Origin: Circinella minor
Lineage: Eukaryota; Mucoromycota; Mucoromycetes; Mucorales; Lichtheimiaceae
Direction: 5' to 3'
DNA: 64,000 nucleotides
Assembly (NCBI GenBank): GCA_016758965.1
Contig: JAEPRB010000154.1
Coordinates: forward strand, 1-64,000
Of this stretch, positions 61,565 to 64,000 are shown piece by piece. Below the pieces are notes generated by a model. The model was not told where the DNA came from and did no database searches. It worked only from the letters and a program-made list of their open reading frames with translations. The position numbers and the translations under genes are program-made. Every line of letters begins with the position of its first letter. Position 1 is the first letter of the stretch.

Positions 61565-62473
61565 CTTCACAAGTTTCGTAACCCATATTTTTTTTTTCGG
61601 AAGCGCAGTAATTTACTCCATTATTCGATCAACATTATTTTGTATCTATAAAGGTGTCAAAAACAATAAGCTCCTATCTAATTTACAATGCTACGTATTA
61701 ATTTTTTTTATTACGTATCTAAACCTCTCAATAATTAAAATATAAGCTACATGTAAAGTTTTTATTATATACAATAAGTGAACCTCTCTTCTCCCTCTCT
61801 GCTTCAATTAAAGGATTATGATGGTTTTTTTCTTTTTCTTGGAAGCAAATGATATATAGTCCATTTGTATTACATAAGTAGTAGTATATGTTTATTACAC
61901 CCAGGAATTAATTATCCTCCCCACCAGTATACACTAATAAATAGGAATGTAATTAATAAAAGAAAAAATCAAAATCATCCATTGTTTCTATTTTGAATTT
62001 TCAAAATTATCATGCAGTAGTCTATGTGAAACTTTTGGATTCAAAACTAAGGGTATTTCATAAAAAGTTTATTATATACAGCCCCCTCTTTATTTATATA
62101 TATAGCAACAGAAGATGAATAACAAAAACAAAAGCAAATGCAAAAAAGATATATATCTTGTTGGGGGTTGTACCAAAAAAATGATCATTCATTTTGTTGC
62201 TATGTGTTACACAATAGGGGAAGGGTGCTTAGCAAAAAAAAATGAATGAGTTACCCGGTTTTTAGTGACCAAAAGCTCTCTACGTAATGATCATATAAGC
62301 CAAGAGTTTTCCAAATGAAAAAGTGAATTTAGTGATCCGATGTATCAACAATAAAAATAATATAAAAAGACATTCCTATTTTTTTTTTGGTTTCTAGATA
62401 ACATATATTACTACTACTACATACTATCAATATAACTCTCCCATATTTTTTATTATTCTCTTGATTTTTTTTT

Positions 62474-63322
62474 ATGATAATCCAAGATGATAACAAGTTT
62501 AAACAGCCACCAAGTAGAATAAAACGACTATTCAAAAATCCTCAATTTCGTGACGTTCTGATAATTATTTTTACCAGTTTAGCTCTACCATTGACTATCT
62601 ATTACAGTTTTCGTACATTTACAACGGAAGTAATTGCTCTCGTTGTATCTGGTATTCCACCCTGTCTTCGTGCTATTTATATTTTTATAAAAAAACGTCA
62701 TGTGGATATCCTTAGTTGTATCATCGTATTATCCTTTGCCATTTCTGGTATTTTAGCGGGTATTCAGGGGGATCCAAAAATCGTTTTATTACAAGGATCC
62801 TTTGTTACGGCTGTGATTGGATTGATGTTTTTTTTTACTTTGATTCCATTATCAACACCATGGTTTACTATTTATCCAATGACTCATTTGGTAGGTAGTC
62901 AAATTTTAGCTACACTTCCAAGTCAAGAATGGACGGATCATGAAGGAGAACATCATGAAATGTCAACGCCTGATTTTATGTGGCAAAAAGTACCAAGTTA
63001 TCGTACCCTAAGTTACGGATTAACGACCCTGTGGGGACTTGGATTATTGACTATTTTTGCTGCAAAAGCTGGAATGATTTATACAGATGTTCCTGTGGAT
63101 CAAATTGTTGGTATTAGTAAAGCTGTGTCAGCTTCTGTCAATGGTGTATTAGGCGGTATTACTATTATTGTGTATTTCATTTTTCGAAGAAAGTTTAGAT
63201 TATTTGATATTCAATGGAGAGAAGAAAATGATTTTCCTTTGGGTCAAGAAGAGGATCAACAAACATCTAATAATCATATTAAGAACAGCCATCATGATAA
63301 TACTATTTCTAGAACTTCTTAA
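62474..63322 (+). CDS. VC0807-like multi-pass membrane protein
   Basis: Intronless frame of 282 residues. After a short basic cytosolic start (KFKQPPSRIKRLFKNPQFRD) come about six hydrophobic spans: DVLIIIFTSLALPLTIYYSF, VIALVVSGIPPCLRAIYIFI, DILSCIIVLSFAISGILAGI, SFVTAVIGLMFFFTLIPLS, TLSYGLTTLWGLGLLTIFAA and VNGVLGGITIIVYFIF. The layout, with GIPP in the second span, the KKRHVDIL turn and the GDPKIVLLQGSFVTAVIGL stretch, resembles the VC0807 family found in bacteria and many fungi, whose function is unknown. A His/Glu-rich loop (DHEGEHHEM) sits mid-protein and the tail is polar with Asn/His/Gln. Lack of introns contrasts with most neighbours and could reflect horizontal origin or retroposition, but composition is like the rest. 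Confidence 0.8.
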   Translation: MIIQDDNKFKQPPSRIKRLFKNPQFRDVLIIIFTSLALPLTIYYSFRTFTTEVIALVVSGIPPCLRAIYIFIKKRHVDILSCIIVLSFAISGILAGIQGDPKIVLLQGSFVTAVIGLMFFFTLIPLSTPWFTIYPMTHLVGSQILATLPSQEWTDHEGEHHEMSTPDFMWQKVPSYRTLSYGLTTLWGLGLLTIFAAKAGMIYTDVPVDQIVGISKAVSASVNGVLGGITIIVYFIFRRKFRLFDIQWREENDFPLGQEEDQQTSNNHIKNSHHDNTISRTS

Positions 63323-64000
63323 AAAAAACCCATACAATACCCTATTCCATTTTTCTTTCTTCTTTTTTATTTAAAGATAAAATTATTTGTATCATTTTGT
63401 AAATTATTTTTTTTATTCATTATATATATATATGTGTATTTATGCTTGTACTGTACATAATAATAGTCATTCATTTAACTTTTTTTTTCTTATTACGTAA
63501 TACTAAAAAAAAGATATGTTTGATCTACATATAGTGTAATACATACGCTTTTTTTAAAAAAAAAAATTGTGTTTGCGTATTACGTACTAAATTGACAGAT
63601 AAACCTCAACAACTAAATAATTTATGTTTTCTTTGCTACTTGATCGCCATGAGTCAAAAAAAATATAAAATACCAATAACATAAACCAAATATCAAATAT
63701 TTTAAGTATTGAGCAAAGTATAATCAATCATAAAAAAATGGTTTTGATGTGTATACTTTTTTTTTTATCGTCCATTCATTAATATGTTTTGACATAACAA
63801 TAGATTAAAACATATAAAGAAAAATCTGACATTCATGCATTCATTAAAAAACAATCAATTAGTATTACTGTTACCATGGTAACCCTGTTTTTATGATACC
63901 CCCCCCAATATTATTCTATCTATGAAAGAATGGTAACGATTAAAAATATCCAAATCACTTTTGTAACTCACGTGTGTGTGGAGGTCGAATGATAATAAAT
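63323..64000. other. Right-edge non-coding stretch
   Basis: 3' flank of the membrane-protein gene followed by AT-rich DNA that is probably upstream of a gene beyond the window, since a strong X-box palindrome lies at 63870-63883. No open frame is supported. Confidence 0.5.
63870..63883. promoter_or_regulatory. Perfect palindromic RFX/Crt1 X-box
   Basis: GTTACCATGGTAAC exactly fits the X-box GTTRCCATGGYAAC bound by RFX-family winged-helix proteins (Crt1/Rfx1 in yeast, a repressor of DNA-damage and ribonucleotide-reductase genes). A 14-bp perfect match in AT-rich DNA is unlikely by chance. The target gene may lie right of the window. Confidence 0.6.

Larger units (their letters stand above)
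60274..62473. other. 2.2-kb divergent intergenic region
   Basis: Between the PEF gene (-) and the VC0807-like gene (+). Contains A- and T-runs and a 12-bp palindrome with an MluI box. One weak spliced frame (61246-61564) is listed separately. Otherwise nothing protein-like is seen. Confidence 0.45.

Noticed and set aside
1..64000. tRNA, rRNA, CRISPR arrays, intact transposons or terminal repeats
   Set aside because: Read through for T-arm (GGTTCRA) contexts, regularly spaced repeats and long inverted repeats and saw none that held up; a tool search (tRNAscan-SE, Infernal, RepeatMasker) could still find weak ones.

Overview
The window is nuclear DNA of a filamentous fungus, most likely an early-diverging one of the Mucorales type. 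It is very AT-rich, nearly every gene is cut by short introns (about 60-175 nt) with GT(A/T)(A/C/G/T)GT-like donors and T-rich ends, codons prefer A/T, and poly-Gln/Asn/Ser tracts are common. Gene content is fungal: Yhm2 citrate carrier, Gup1, Ctk1, an Osh3-type protein and a SERINC/Tms1. The lineage is inferred from gene style, not from a marker gene. I found no rRNA, tRNA or CRISPR, and no intact transposon.

Layout, left to right. 0.9-8.6 kb (+): a Mad3/BubR1-like spindle checkpoint protein (KEN box, ABBA and GLEBS motifs), signal peptidase subunit Spc3, a probable mitochondrial Gln/Asn-rich protein, and a large disordered Ser/Gln-rich protein. 9.4-14.1 kb: a short CENP-B-type HTH protein (-), a decayed aldo/keto reductase pseudogene (+), and an F-box/leucine-rich-repeat protein (-). 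15.9-28.5 kb: a metabolic and lipid stretch with Yhm2 (+), a cytochrome P450 (+), long-chain acyl-CoA synthetase (-) and Gup1 MBOAT (+). 29-41 kb: a DUF4211 protein with an N-terminal PIP box (+), a 1,836-residue Sel1-repeat protein (+) and a bZIP factor (-). 41.3-48.3 kb is gene-poor, holding scattered coding-like remnants and two tandem-repeat blocks. 48.4-60.3 kb: Ctk1-like CDK (+), SERINC (+), Osh3-like oxysterol-binding protein (-) and a penta-EF-hand protein (-). 62.5-63.3 kb: a VC0807-like membrane protein (+). Two-thirds of the genes had to be rebuilt by joining exons; I checked reading phase at every junction, but no transcript data were available.

The most unusual signals are in splicing. 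The Yhm2 gene seems to need a GC-AG intron and a one-nucleotide exon (position 17198) to keep its frame and the family's gap-free alignment. The acyl-CoA synthetase gene has a 6-nt microexon in its GYG-TE signature. Other points worth attention: a perfect palindromic RFX/Crt1 X-box near the right edge, a PIP box on a DUF4211 protein, a possible myristoylated giant Sel1 scaffold, repeated SDMNLS motifs in a disordered phosphoprotein, and six exact-length 29-bp tandem units within the remnant region. I did not see a clearly new multi-gene system; the three adjacent lipid genes are the closest thing to a functional neighbourhood.
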